Positions 34,010-43,868 of a stretch of DNA of 64,000 nt are shown one piece after another. Source of the stretch: Mesodorylaimus sp. YZB2_4 (taxonomy: Eukaryota; Nematoda; Enoplea; Dorylaimida; Dorylaimidae). Where the stretch lies: NCBI GenBank assembly GCA_030248295.1, contig JASANH010001188.1:62001-126000 (forward strand). Reading direction: 5' to 3'. The notes beneath the pieces are model-generated. The model had not been told where the DNA came from, ran no database searches, and saw nothing but the letters and a program-made list of their open reading frames with translations. Position numbers and translations under genes: made by a program. How positions within the stretch are numbered: the first letter of the stretch is position 1; every line of letters begins with the position of its first letter.

Positions 34010-34991
34010 TAGTGTTGATATCGTTAGCGAAAAAAGATATCGTTTATCGTTACAGTTAACGATATCCTGCCAAAAAGATATCGTTACCGTTAATCGTTAA
34101 CGCGTTCTAAAAAATATCGTTAACGCGTTAAATATCGTTTTTTTATTATCAACCCAGCATTGACACTCACACTTTCTGTCTGCGGATGCGGAAAAATCCC
34201 CCCCCCCCCCCCCCAGTAGCAGACATCTCATGCTACAGTCGAGTCCGCTTAATATCACCAGCTCCGGACGGGAAGAAAATGTGACAATATCCGTGACTAA
34301 AACCGAAGTACACTCTAAAATGGCCAAAATTTTACTTTTTTGCGTTTTATCGCCATTTCGAATCATTTTCATATATTTCTCGCGTTTTAAAAGACGAAAC
34401 GCTTTTTCAAAAGTTTTTGTAACCAAAGAAATCCAAAATATGAGGATCAGTCAGATCAAAGCTGAAGCATAAAGGTGCCATGCGCCTTCATGCAAGCGTT
34501 TTCTCGAGAGAAATCCTAATTTTTGACGATTTTGCATTTGTTTCAGACTGAAAGGAGTGAAAATGTGACTCTTTTCTCATACTTATTCCGCTTGGCCAAG
34601 AAATTTATGTGACAGTAAGTGGACTATGGCAAATTCAGCGTGATAATAAGCGAACTCAATATGCACACAAAGTATAGGGAAGAAATTCGGGACTTTGAAA
34701 ACCTGTGATAATAACTGGACTGTGACATTATCCGGTGTGACTATGTATAAGTGGACTCGACTGTATATTGCTGTAAGCGAAAAAAAGGTGGGAACAAGGG
34801 CAGATTTTAAATTTGACGCTATAGTAGTGTATGCACAAATAACGCGTTATTCGACACAAAAAGATACCGTTACCGTTATAACGCGTTCTCTGAAAATAGA
34901 TATCGTTATCGTTACCGTTAATAACGTTAGCCAAAAACGATGTCGTTAACGCGTTAAATATCGTTAATAGCGTTAACGCTCAACAACACTA
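34010..34991. mobile_element. hAT-type MITE inserted in the LINE
   Basis: The ends are TAGTGTTG (left) and its inverse CAACACTA (right), with the hAT-style T-A-G-x-G start. An exact 8-bp target duplication CTCTCAAC lies at 34002-34009 and 34992-34999, the length diagnostic of hAT elements. Both subterminal regions are dense in GTTAACG and GATATCGTTA words in both orientations. No transposase frame is present. Confidence 0.88.
34236..34763. mobile_element. Tc1/mariner- or pogo-type MITE nested in the hAT MITE
   Basis: It starts CAGTCGAGTCCGCTTA and ends with the inverse (TAAGTGGACTCGACTG), one mismatch in 16. TA dinucleotides flank both ends (34234-34235 and 34764-34765). The 528-bp size and lack of transposase make it a MITE. 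It must be younger than the hAT MITE that contains it. Confidence 0.82.
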
Positions 34992-36337
34992 CTCTCAACC
35001 GATCGAGCTTTCTTAACTTCGCCTGCCGCACCCTCTCAAAAAAGAAATCAAACATTTTATCCCAAGCGGCCTCCCCAAGCGCTCTTAGTCTTCTCAACAA
35101 TAGCATTAGCCTGAAAGCCAGAACTTTTGTACCTACGTCAGGATACGCTACCCCACCTTGCTCCTTGCTTCGCTTCAAAATCATTTTGTTTACCATGTTT
35201 ACTTTGGATGGATGCCAAAAGTATCGGTTAACTTGTCTTTCGAGAAAGCGCCGTAAATCCTGCTGAGGAGCAATTACAGATGTTAAATACCGCAGTTTCG
35301 ACAAAAAGTAAGTGTTTATAACGTGTATCCTTGCAAAATAAGACACATCACTATGAGGAGTTTTATTACTTAGTGTCTCAACATGATCCCGTACTACCGC
35401 CCAATTTTCTGCAATCTCCATCCCTTGCTTGACCAGGAAGCCGTAACTTTTTATTTGCTGCACAACATATTGGGAGAAATCCTCCCCAATTACCATTTTT
35501 CCCAGACAAAGAATCTGAGTTTTGGTTGCCTTTAGTGTAGCACCAGAAGCTTCCCTGAATCTTGCATGAATCTTAAAAACACCTGTTACAGAGCCAGCAT
35601 CAGAAAGCAGGAAGTTAGTATCATCCGCAAAGTTACTGATTTTCATTTCCTGTCCCAGTACATCAACTACGTTCAAAGATTTGTCCCTTCTAATAAAGTT
35701 AGTCACTGTTTCGGACACCAAAGCGTACAACAAAGCTGATAAAGAACATCCTTGCCTGATACCCCTGGTTGGGTGGAAGGATAAAGAAATATAACCGTTA
35801 ACCTGGACTGACGATGTCACTAATCCCTTCTTATAAATAATTCGGATCCATTTTCTAAGGCCTTCCTTCAAGTTAAAATACTCCAAGACCCGATGCGAGT
35901 ACTCCCACTCAACAATATCAAAAGCAGTCATGTGGTCCACTGATAGAATTAGTGCGTCCATTTCCATCTCGCTTATATACTCCACAGCATTGTAAACGGT
36001 GAGGACCCCATCTCGAATGTCTCTCCCAGGTACAGAGCAAGTCTGATCTGCATGCACTATTTTCCCCGTCACTTTTCTCAATCGCATAACCAGCACCTTT
36101 GCCAATATCTTATAGTCCACATTCAGCATGGTCAGAGGCCTCCAGCTGGACCTCAAAGGTTTAGCTCCTTCTCCTTTGTAAAGCTGCTAGATAATGCCAT
36201 AATAGAAAGACCCTGGAAGATGCCCTAGCCCGAAAGATGCTGCATACACCCTGCTTAAAAATATCCAAAGCTCTCTCAGAAAGAAAAGGTATAACTCAAT
36301 GGGCAGGCCATCACTGCCCGGAGTCTTCTTCGCGTGG

Positions 36338-36901
36338 CTATCAGTAGTAGTATGCCATCAGTCATGTGATCGCGTTTTCGGTCATGCCATTTTGTCATTG
36401 GTGTACTTACCTCTGAGAATTAGCTTACTTCTCATCGCGCTCAAGTCTAAGGCCTAAGCAGCTTAGGATAGGTAAAATATAGTTTCAGTTAGGTAAAATC
36501 TGGTTTCAGATACGTGAAATATGGTTCGGCTCAAGCTTAGACCTAAGCTTAGGCGTAGGCTTAGAAAACAATGGAAACACAGTCGAGATTTATTTGAAGA
36601 AGAGTGCCTCGCAGAGATATGCTTTTCGCAGTGGTTTTCAAGTGAATGTGAGTGGTGTGTTTAGCTATGCCAAGGGAGGCGCCTAGAGTTAGATTCTATC
36701 ATCATCAGACTATCAAGCTCCCCTGTTTTTAGTGCCCTGTGCTCGTGCTATCATTGCACCATGGTGCACAAATGCGCGCTCTCTGGAATCGAACCAGGAT
36801 CGAGCACATTCGGGTTGGGCTTGTGTTTTGCCCGAGCCCTTTTCTCTCTCGACACCATACACTATATACACAAGTAACCATCTGCGAGTTATCGTTTATC
36901 C
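36338..36901. other. No gene; short tandem motif
   Basis: Three diverged copies of a TAGGTAAAATATAGTTTCAG-like 22-bp unit lie at about 36,465-36,525, followed by repeats of CTAAGCTTAGG. Nothing coding is apparent. Confidence 0.5.
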
Positions 36902-37765
36902 TTAATCATCGGGCTGCTGCTGTTCAATACACGCGTTGCAGCAGCAGCAATTTATCCTCTCTTCGAAGAACTCTCGTTTGGTGCTGTATTTCCAAAGAAT
37001 TTGTTCTCCGGCTTTGAGGTTCCTCGTGGCGTAGAATATTATCGCATCTCTTCGACCACCGTCATCGTCAATCACAAGCGCCTTGAACTGGGGCCTGACG
37101 TTGTAATGTTGTGGCGCATGGTTCAGCAGTCTGCCGTAACTCTTGTCATCGATATGCGCCAAAACGAATTTGCCTTGAGCCTCCAGTTCGAAGGCGTACT
37201 TGGAAATCAGATCGTAGCTGTCGGGGTCGCTGATCTTCAGGTCGGCCATCGCTTTGCGGTATGTTGCCAGATCTTTCCATTCTCCGTTGTAGTTGCATAC
37301 CGCTTGACCCGCAGCTACGGGAACTCTCCTGAAGACGCCCGACTCGACGTTACTTGGAAGGTTTTCTTTCACTTCCAAATGCGGCCACATTTGACCATCG
37401 ATTATTTGGACCAGCTCGTCGTCGCTGTATTACGTCGGGTCGGCGTATTGCTCTTCGTCCCATAGGCGGCCGATTCTGGTCTCGATGCCGCCTCGCCTCA
37501 TCTTCCAACTGAGTCGCTTCGCGGCTCCCACAGCTGACTCGACAGCTTCCACGATGGACTTGACTTCTTCAGTGTGGCGCTCGTGCATCGTGTCTTCGAC
37601 GATTATCTCGTATCGTAGTTCTTTTCGTTCTTTTTTTAACGCCTTCTTGCACTTCTCGATCGTCACACTGATCTCGTCTTTATGAACTACGCCTCCTTGG
37701 CCATTTTCCTCAAATCTTCCTAGCTCGGCAGCTCGGTTTCCGCGCTCACGATCGTTTTATGAATA
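36902..37765 (-). pseudogene. SET-domain protein ORF with one in-frame TAA
   Basis: A single minus-strand frame is open from about 37,765 to the stop at 36902 except for one TAA (37432-37430). The N-terminal part is a Lys/Glu-rich helix (IEKCKKALKKERKEL). The C-terminal part is a SET lysine-methyltransferase fold: a VFRRVPVAAGQAVCNYNGEW strand, YGRLLNHAPQHYNVRPQF (equivalent to the G-R-F-I-N-H-S cofactor-binding motif), IIFYATRNLKAGEQILWKY (equivalent to the A-x-R-x-I-x-x-G-E-E-L-x-x-x-Y motif) and a CCCCNAC post-SET-like cluster. No ATG precedes the stop; the first Met lies 13 codons after it. The 5' side is cut by the Copia LTR at 37790. It may be a host gene or a gene carried by another element, broken by mutation and insertion. 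Confidence 0.7.
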
Positions 37766-37789
37766 ATCCGCCCTTTACAAAAAAAAAAA

Positions 37790-38069
37790 TGTAGGTGTTT
37801 CGCATTCCTGGCGCATCCAACGGAATCAAAGACAGTCCGTGGGGGCATCCAGGTGTGACAATATGGTAGGGGTGTGAAACTAGGTCTAGTATGCGGATAT
37901 CTAGTTTTCTCTCTCGCTCTGCCTGCCACTGTCGTGAGTACGTGTTGTGTTGCTTTTGGGAGTAGACAGAAACAGACGCTCTAAACCTTGCTCTTGTGGT
38001 CCAACGTTGCTCCAGTTATTAGTAAAAAGGAAAGGGGAAGTCGTCATCACTGCATAGCAAACACCAACA
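37790..38069 (+). repeat. Copia 5' LTR
   Basis: 280 bp, TGTAGGTG...CACCAACA, preceded by 11 A residues. No canonical TATA box is obvious. Confidence 0.95.
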
Positions 38070-38085
38070 TTGGTTATGGGCCCAG
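38070..38085 (+). promoter_or_regulatory. Copia primer-binding site for the initiator tRNA-Met anticodon arm
   Basis: TTGGTTATGGGCCCAG abuts the LTR. Its GGTTATGGGCCCAG is the complement of the conserved anticodon stem-loop of eukaryotic initiator tRNA-Met (CTGGGCCCATAACC). Priming from an internal half-tRNA of this kind is known from Drosophila copia. The ATG inside the site (38076-38078) is also the first in-frame start of the polyprotein. Confidence 0.85.
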
Positions 38086-41000
38086 ACGACGGTCCCACCG
38101 CTACACCTGGAGATGGCTCATCCACAATTACGCGCCTGACGGCATCCAATTATACCGTATGGAAAGTAAGGATGCGATTCGCCCTGGTAGAGAAACAACT
38201 TTGGACGTTCGTCGATGGAACTGCAACACTGCCGGACAGAGCAACTTCTAGACAAGTGGACAACTTCCAGAAACAGGACGCCAGGGCACTTTCGCGGTTA
38301 TCCCAAGGCGTAAGTGACGATTATCTCTTCTTGCTCCAAAATGCCGCATCAGCAAGGGACGCCTGGCAGCGAATTGAGCGTCACTTTGAGAACAGAGGAG
38401 CCGGACAGGTCCGTGAACTGCGTAGGCAGTTAATCACCGCCAAGATGCCAGAGCGGGTTAAGGCGGGCCTAGGGCACGAGCAGCACGTCGAACAACATTT
38501 AAGTCACATGAGGGCACTGGTGAGCCAACTGGCTGGAATGGGCCATCCAGTGGCAGAACCTGAATTTGTCGACGCGGTGTTGGAGAGTATGCCCGAGAGT
38601 TACAGGGTGGTCGTCTCAACACTAGCGGCGCAGCCAGAGCGCGAGCTGACTGAAGACTACGTTATGAGTCGCCTCAGGGCGGAAGCGCGCAGAAAGGACA
38701 CTGGAAGACACACCAACGGAGGCAACAGTCAAAGGGCCACCGAAGGCGATCAAGTTGTCCTGCATAGCCAAGGCACAAGAAAACGTTGCTACTACTGCAA
38801 CAAGCTAGGGCACGTCAAGCGCGACTGCTGGAAACTGGCTGGTAATAGTGGAGGTCGATCAGGCCAGGCGCAGGGGCCAAGCCGAGGGGGCTATGGGGGC
38901 GGTCAGGGAAGAAACCGCGGATATCCAGCGCATGGCGGTCAAGGAAGAAACCGCGGGAATCAAGCGCAGGGGAGAGGAGTGTCATTAGTGGCCAATGCCC
39001 CAGATGATGGCGATCAGGCTGAGGACGTGTGGATAGTCGATTCTGGAGCTACCACTCACATGTCGCCAAAGCGCAAATGGATGATAAGCTACAAACCGTT
39101 CGCAGAGCCTAGACTGGTCCAGATGGGCGATGATACTGGACTCGAAGCAATGGGACATGGAACAGTGCCAGTAGTTATGACGCACCTTCCGACAGGAGTG
39201 CTGGAGGTGAAGCTGACAAACGTATGGTACGTGCCAGGATTAAAGAAAAACCTGTTTTCGGTCCCAGCAGTGATGAAACACCGAACAGAGGTGATTTTCC
39301 AAGGCGACTACTGTGAAATTGTTCAGGGAAACGAGGTCGTAGCGACGGCAAGTTTGATGGCTGAGAAGCAGCTGTACAAGCTGAACTGCAAGTCCTTAAT
39401 CAGGAAAGAAGCGCTGCTTAACATTGAGCAGGACAAGGCGGAAGCAAATGCGGTCGAAAGCGAAAAGGACTGCAACAGACTTCAACTGTGGCATGAGAGA
39501 CTGGGACACCTCAGCCACAGAGCTATCCGAAGTATGAAGTTCCACCAATGCGTGGAAGGTCTGGAGTTCAAGGAAGGTGATCGGGGAACATTCTGCGAGG
39601 CATGTGCTGCAGGTAAACAGGCCCGGGAACCAAGGAACAAATTCCCAGGGAAACGAGCACAGGAGCCCCTGGAATTGGTCCACACAGACGTCTGTGGTCC
39701 AATGCCAGTGGAGAGTCCAAATGGTAAACGGTACTTCCTGCTCTTTGTGGATGACGCCACTCGATACACAGTGGTCTATTTCCTCAGAAACAAATCGGAA
39801 GTAGTGGAGAAACTGAAAGAGTATGAAGCTGAAGTTACCAATCAAACGGGACTACGAATAAAGCAACTCCGAAGCGACAATGGACGCGAGTACGTGAATG
39901 AAAAATTTGAGCAGTTCTGCAAGAAACGTGGCATCGTGCACCAGACGACAGTGCCACGCAATCCGAACATGAATGGAGTGGCAGAACGCGCGAACCGCAC
40001 TGTAGTTGAAACTGCACGGGCGATGTTGCACAGCGCAAAGCTTCCCCAAAGCTTTTGGGCAGAGGCAGTAAACACAGCAGTCTATATAAAGAATCGCGTA
40101 GTAACAAAGGCGGTTAAGCCGAAAACGCCATTTGAAGCCTGGTTCAAAATGAAACCATCCATTAGGCACATGAGGGTATTTGGCGCGAAAGCTTACGCGC
40201 ATGTACCAGGAGAGTTTCGAGGAAAGTTCGACAGCAAAACGAAGGCGTGTCGACTGCTTGGATACGAATCAAATGGAGGCTATCGGCTCTATGACCCAGA
40301 AAGTGGTAGAGTTACAATAAGTCGCGATGTCATCTTCAGTGAGAAAGGACAGTTTGAGGTGGAGAAGCAAGTAGCCGAACCAGAAAAAGAAGAAGCAGCG
40401 TCGCAGGCAAAGAAGCAAGCTGCAGAAGAGGACCTCGAATCTGATGCTGAGGAGAAGCAGGCACCCGTGCAACCACGGAGATCAGAGAGAATAAGGGAAA
40501 AGAAAGCGCAGGTGGCAGTAGCCCATGCCTTGGTGGCGGACCAAGGTGAACCGAAAACGGTACAAGAAGCGCTAGCCCGACCAGACGCAGCACTGTGGAA
40601 GGAAGCAGTGCAAAAGGAACTGACGTCACTGGCGGAAAAAGAAACGTGGGACTTGGTAGAACAACCAGATGGGCGTAAAGCGATCGGCTGCAAATGGGTG
40701 CTTAAAAGGAAACGAAACCCGGATGGGTCTGTAAACAAATACAAGGCCCGACTCGTGATCAAAGGATACGCCCAGCAATATGGTATTGACTATCATGAAA
40801 CCTACGCGCCAGTCATGCAAATGACCTCACTTCGGACGCTTATTGCGCTAGCGACAGCACGAGGAATGTGCATGGAGCACATGGACGTTGAAACAGCGTT
40901 TTTAAATGCTGAGCTAGAGGAAGACGTCTATATGGTGCAGCCGCCAGGATTTGAAGAACCAGGGAAGGAGCACTTGGTGTGCAAGTTGAAGCGAAGCCTC

Positions 41001-42980
41001 TACGGCTTGAAGCAAGCACCAAGGTGCTGGAACAAGACAGTAGACCAATTCCTGAAGGATGCTGGATTCCAGAGTTCTGAAGCCGACCCATGCATCTACA
41101 TACGAAAAGAACAAGGGAGGCTGTCTATTATCGGTCTATTTGTGGACGACTGTCTAATCCTCACAGACACAGAAGACGACATGGTGAAGGTCAAAAAGGA
41201 ACTCCGAAATCGTTTCAAAATGACGGACCTGGGGATGCTGTCCTACATTCTTGGCATAGAAGTAGTGCAGCAGGACGAATCCACATTCATAACCCAGACG
41301 AAGTACACAAAGGAAGTGTTGCAGCGGTTCGGAATGGAAAATTGCAAACCCGTGTCGACGCCTCGTGAGGCACACGAATACCTGACCCGAGATGCAGGAG
41401 AGCCTGTCGTTCAGGTACAATACCAGGCATTGGTTGGAAGCCTCATGTATCTGGCCCTAGGAACGCGGCCAGACATCGCCAATGCAGTGGGGGCAGCAGC
41501 GCAATTCTGCAGTGACCCAAGGGCGGCACACTGGGCTGCAGCAAAGCGTATTCTCCGCTACTTACAAGGAACCATGAACTTTGGTATCAAGTATAATCCG
41601 TCTGACAAAGGAAGAAAACTAGTCGGTTACACTGACGCGGACTGGGGAGGAGATAAGACTGATCGAAAGTCCACCAGTGGTTACGTGTTCCTGCTAGGAG
41701 GCAGTCCCATCAGTTGGGCCTCCAGGAAACAGACTGCAGTCGCGTTATCAACAGCAGAAGCCGAATATGCTGCCGCCAGCAGTGCCACTCAAGAAGTAAT
41801 ATGGCTGCGCAAGTTGCTCACAGCCCTACATGTACCACAGGCACAAGCGACAGCAGTGCATATTGATAACCAGAGTGCAATCGCAATGATAAAAAACCCT
41901 GTACATCATGCGCGTGCAAAGCACATAGAGATCAAGATACACTTTGTCCGTGATGCATATCAGAAAGGCCTGATCAATCCAGTGTACTGTCCATCCACAG
42001 ACAACATCAGTGACATGCTAACTAAAGGACTGGAAAGACAAGCTCTTGAGAAGCACAGAGAAACCATGCGTATATGCAAGAAGCCTGCACCAGGAGCAAT
42101 AACAGCAATCACCTCTAGTCCACCAACAGCTGCTGCTGCAGTTGCAGTAGGACGGAACGACCACATAAAACCGGAAAAGCGATTGAAACAAAAGAGGACA
42201 AATCATCGCACATGGAACTCCCGGATACCACTGTCATACGTGCTCATTCTCCTCCTTATCCGAGGGATGGTGGCCAAAGGAATGGAAGAATGCCCACTGA
42301 TCTGGATGCAAGATACAAAGCTAACGGACCAACGGCAGGCGTACGGATATCCAGCCGTGTGCATCCCAGAAGCGGTTAAATGGACTGGACCGTATACAGA
42401 TTACGAAGTCTTCCAACCAAGGAGCCGCGCCAAGGACAAATGTTCGGGAAGTCCTAGTGGCTCAGCAAAGGGAATCCTATCTGACGACTTCCTATTACTC
42501 TTCAGTTGTCCGACACTCTTAACCAGAACGAAAGCAAAACTGGAGTGTCCAGGGGAGGACCGGAAGGAGGCGCTGACCGAAAACCATCTCGTATTCGTCA
42601 CCCCAAATGGGAACAAGATGCCGCTCACAAACGAACAATCCGAGGCAATTGACCAATGGCAGAAGAACTGTCTTCTGCTCCAACACTTACAGAACCAAAC
42701 GGACTCATCTCTTGGGCCGACAGGACCCACCGACACCCTAGATGTTCTCTACAACAACTTGAAGTTCCTCATACAGGGAAGAATACAAGTGGTGATTAAT
42801 GTGCTAGTAGTCCTGATGGTTTTAGGGCACTTTTGTCGGTTTGTGTATTTCCTGTTCACGTGTATTTCATGCCTCGCCCGGTGTTGCCTGTGTTGCAGGA
42901 AAGAAGAGGAAACCGGTACAACAGGAACCCGAAGCGCTCGGCGAGAAAACGTTGCCGAGTTAGGCCGAATGCTGGACTGA
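38076..42980 (+). CDS. Copia polyprotein (gag-protease-integrase-RT-RNase H) with envelope-like C-terminal extension
   Basis: 1634 residues in one frame. Gag begins with LTASNYTVWKVRM and ends in a CCHC knuckle (CYYCNKLGHVKRDC, about residues 237-250). Protease has WIVDSGATTHMSP (about 320). Integrase has an HHCC region (LWHERLGHLS ... CEACAAGK), then HTDVCGPM, LFVDDATRY and SDNGREYVN. RT starts at GCKWVLKRKRNPDGSVNKYK (about 870), with motif A MDVETAFLNAEL and the catalytic LFVDDCLIL (about 1022). RNase H has YTDADWGGD and STAEAEYAA. Copia polyproteins normally end after RNase H (about 1332 here). This one runs on about 300 residues: a hydrophobic signal-like segment (SYVLILLLIRGMVAKG, about 1386-1402), a region with six Cys and one Asn-Gln-Thr sequon, a long hydrophobic segment (about 1570-1595), a Cys-rich stretch and a charged tail. 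I start at the ATG at 38076. Confidence 0.93.
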   Translation: MGPDDGPTATPGDGSSTITRLTASNYTVWKVRMRFALVEKQLWTFVDGTATLPDRATSRQVDNFQKQDARALSRLSQGVSDDYLFLLQNAASARDAWQRIERHFENRGAGQVRELRRQLITAKMPERVKAGLGHEQHVEQHLSHMRALVSQLAGMGHPVAEPEFVDAVLESMPESYRVVVSTLAAQPERELTEDYVMSRLRAEARRKDTGRHTNGGNSQRATEGDQVVLHSQGTRKRCYYCNKLGHVKRDCWKLAGNSGGRSGQAQGPSRGGYGGGQGRNRGYPAHGGQGRNRGNQAQGRGVSLVANAPDDGDQAEDVWIVDSGATTHMSPKRKWMISYKPFAEPRLVQMGDDTGLEAMGHGTVPVVMTHLPTGVLEVKLTNVWYVPGLKKNLFSVPAVMKHRTEVIFQGDYCEIVQGNEVVATASLMAEKQLYKLNCKSLIRKEALLNIEQDKAEANAVESEKDCNRLQLWHERLGHLSHRAIRSMKFHQCVEGLEFKEGDRGTFCEACAAGKQAREPRNKFPGKRAQEPLELVHTDVCGPMPVESPNGKRYFLLFVDDATRYTVVYFLRNKSEVVEKLKEYEAEVTNQTGLRIKQLRSDNGREYVNEKFEQFCKKRGIVHQTTVPRNPNMNGVAERANRTVVETARAMLHSAKLPQSFWAEAVNTAVYIKNRVVTKAVKPKTPFEAWFKMKPSIRHMRVFGAKAYAHVPGEFRGKFDSKTKACRLLGYESNGGYRLYDPESGRVTISRDVIFSEKGQFEVEKQVAEPEKEEAASQAKKQAAEEDLESDAEEKQAPVQPRRSERIREKKAQVAVAHALVADQGEPKTVQEALARPDAALWKEAVQKELTSLAEKETWDLVEQPDGRKAIGCKWVLKRKRNPDGSVNKYKARLVIKGYAQQYGIDYHETYAPVMQMTSLRTLIALATARGMCMEHMDVETAFLNAELEEDVYMVQPPGFEEPGKEHLVCKLKRSLYGLKQAPRCWNKTVDQFLKDAGFQSSEADPCIYIRKEQGRLSIIGLFVDDCLILTDTEDDMVKVKKELRNRFKMTDLGMLSYILGIEVVQQDESTFITQTKYTKEVLQRFGMENCKPVSTPREAHEYLTRDAGEPVVQVQYQALVGSLMYLALGTRPDIANAVGAAAQFCSDPRAAHWAAAKRILRYLQGTMNFGIKYNPSDKGRKLVGYTDADWGGDKTDRKSTSGYVFLLGGSPISWASRKQTAVALSTAEAEYAAASSATQEVIWLRKLLTALHVPQAQATAVHIDNQSAIAMIKNPVHHARAKHIEIKIHFVRDAYQKGLINPVYCPSTDNISDMLTKGLERQALEKHRETMRICKKPAPGAITAITSSPPTAAAAVAVGRNDHIKPEKRLKQKRTNHRTWNSRIPLSYVLILLLIRGMVAKGMEECPLIWMQDTKLTDQRQAYGYPAVCIPEAVKWTGPYTDYEVFQPRSRAKDKCSGSPSGSAKGILSDDFLLLFSCPTLLTRTKAKLECPGEDRKEALTENHLVFVTPNGNKMPLTNEQSEAIDQWQKNCLLLQHLQNQTDSSLGPTGPTDTLDVLYNNLKFLIQGRIQVVINVLVVLMVLGHFCRFVYFLFTCISCLARCCLCCRKEEETGTTGTRSARRENVAELGRMLD

Positions 42981-43011
42981 GGAAAGTAGAATCGGATGTC
43001 GCGCACGATGC

Positions 43012-43022
43012 GAAAGTGGGGG
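43012..43022 (+). promoter_or_regulatory. Copia polypurine tract
   Basis: GAAAGTGGGGG, interrupted by one T, lies three bases before the 3' LTR and is the likely primer for plus-strand DNA synthesis. Confidence 0.7.
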
Positions 43023-43025
43023 TTT

Positions 43026-43305
43026 TGTAGGTGTTTCGCATTCCTGGCGCATCCAACGGAATCAAAGACAGTCCGTGGGGGCATCCAGGTGTGACAATAT
43101 GGTAGGGGTGTGAAACTAGGTCTAGTATGCGGATATCTAGTTTTCTCTCTCGCTCTGCCTGCCACTGTCGTGAGTACGTGTTGTGTTGCTTTTGGGAGTA
43201 GACAGAAACAGACGCTCTAAACCTTGCTCTTGTGGTCCAACGTTGCTCCAGTTATTAGTAAAAAGGAAAGGGGAAGTCGTCATCACTGCATAGCAAACAC
43301 CAACA
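43026..43305 (+). repeat. Copia 3' LTR
   Basis: 280 bp, the same as the 5' LTR by eye. Confidence 0.95.
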
Positions 43306-43832
43306 TAGGCCTTTCCGTCAAAGCCTCATCGCAACTTCTCTTTCGCTTCTTCTATCGCCTTTCGAGCCCTCTCCTTCCGATATTGATCTCGAATCGAACA
43401 CCCTGCGACCCCCCCCCCCCTTTTTTTTTTTTTTTGAATTTTTTGTCGCCGCCCCCCCTTTTCCGTCGGTAGGGAAACCCGGCGAAGGCCAAGAATTGGA
43501 TCCCCCTTATTTTTTTGACCGTTTTTTTCCCTCTTCTTGCGCCCCCCTTCCCCGACGGAGAAGGGGGGAATAAAACAACAAAAACAACTAAAAAAATTTA
43601 TTAACAAAAAAAATAACCACACACTACAAAAAAGAAAAAAAATCCTACAAAAACAGCAACCAAAAAAAAAACAACCACAAACAAAAAAAAAAACAACCCC
43701 CCCCCCCCCCCCCGCCCCCCCCCCCCGCCACTATACACAAAACATGACAGCCCACCAAAAAAAAAGAAGATTTTTTTCTTACCCCCTAAATAAGTGAGTA
43801 GGGAAGATATAAAAAAAAAAAATAATTTATAA

Positions 43833-43868
<36 letters not shown>

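Larger units (their letters stand above)
33256..36337 (-). mobile_element. 5'-truncated L1/Tx1-type LINE, split by a MITE
   Basis: On the minus strand, 36,337-34,993 encodes the reverse transcriptase: SSWRPLTMLNVDYKILAKVL, motif A (ILSVDHMTAFDIVEWEY, with His-Met-Thr in place of the usual residues around the Asp), TRGIRQGCSLSALLY (motif B) and FADDTNFLL (motif C). 34,008-33,256 encodes the C-terminal region with a zinc-binding pattern CKFCKN ... VYHVFVQCHG. A 982-bp MITE separates the parts and would leave the frame in register if removed. There is a stop in the RT N-terminus near 36,185. The endonuclease is missing. The copy is closely related to the element at 60.8-63.6 kb. Confidence 0.85.
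37790..43305 (+). mobile_element. Copia (Ty1-type) LTR retrotransposon, apparently intact
   Basis: Two 280-bp LTRs that look identical by eye enclose one long ORF with gag, protease, integrase, RT and RNase H in that order; integrase before RT defines Copia. A primer-binding site follows the 5' LTR directly and a purine tract (GAAAGTGGGGG, 43012-43022) precedes the 3' LTR. LTR identity implies a very recent insertion. No 5-bp target duplication is seen (AAAAA on the left, TAGGC on the right), so either recombination or misassembly has affected a flank. Confidence 0.96.

Noticed and set aside
39396..40762. Several open frames of 90-157 codons antisense to the Copia polyprotein
   Set aside because: They are shadows of a GC-balanced, highly coding sense strand, with no motifs of their own.
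43537..43797. Lys/Pro-rich open frame
   Set aside because: It is translation of homopolymer runs in a tract that looks like poor-quality sequence.
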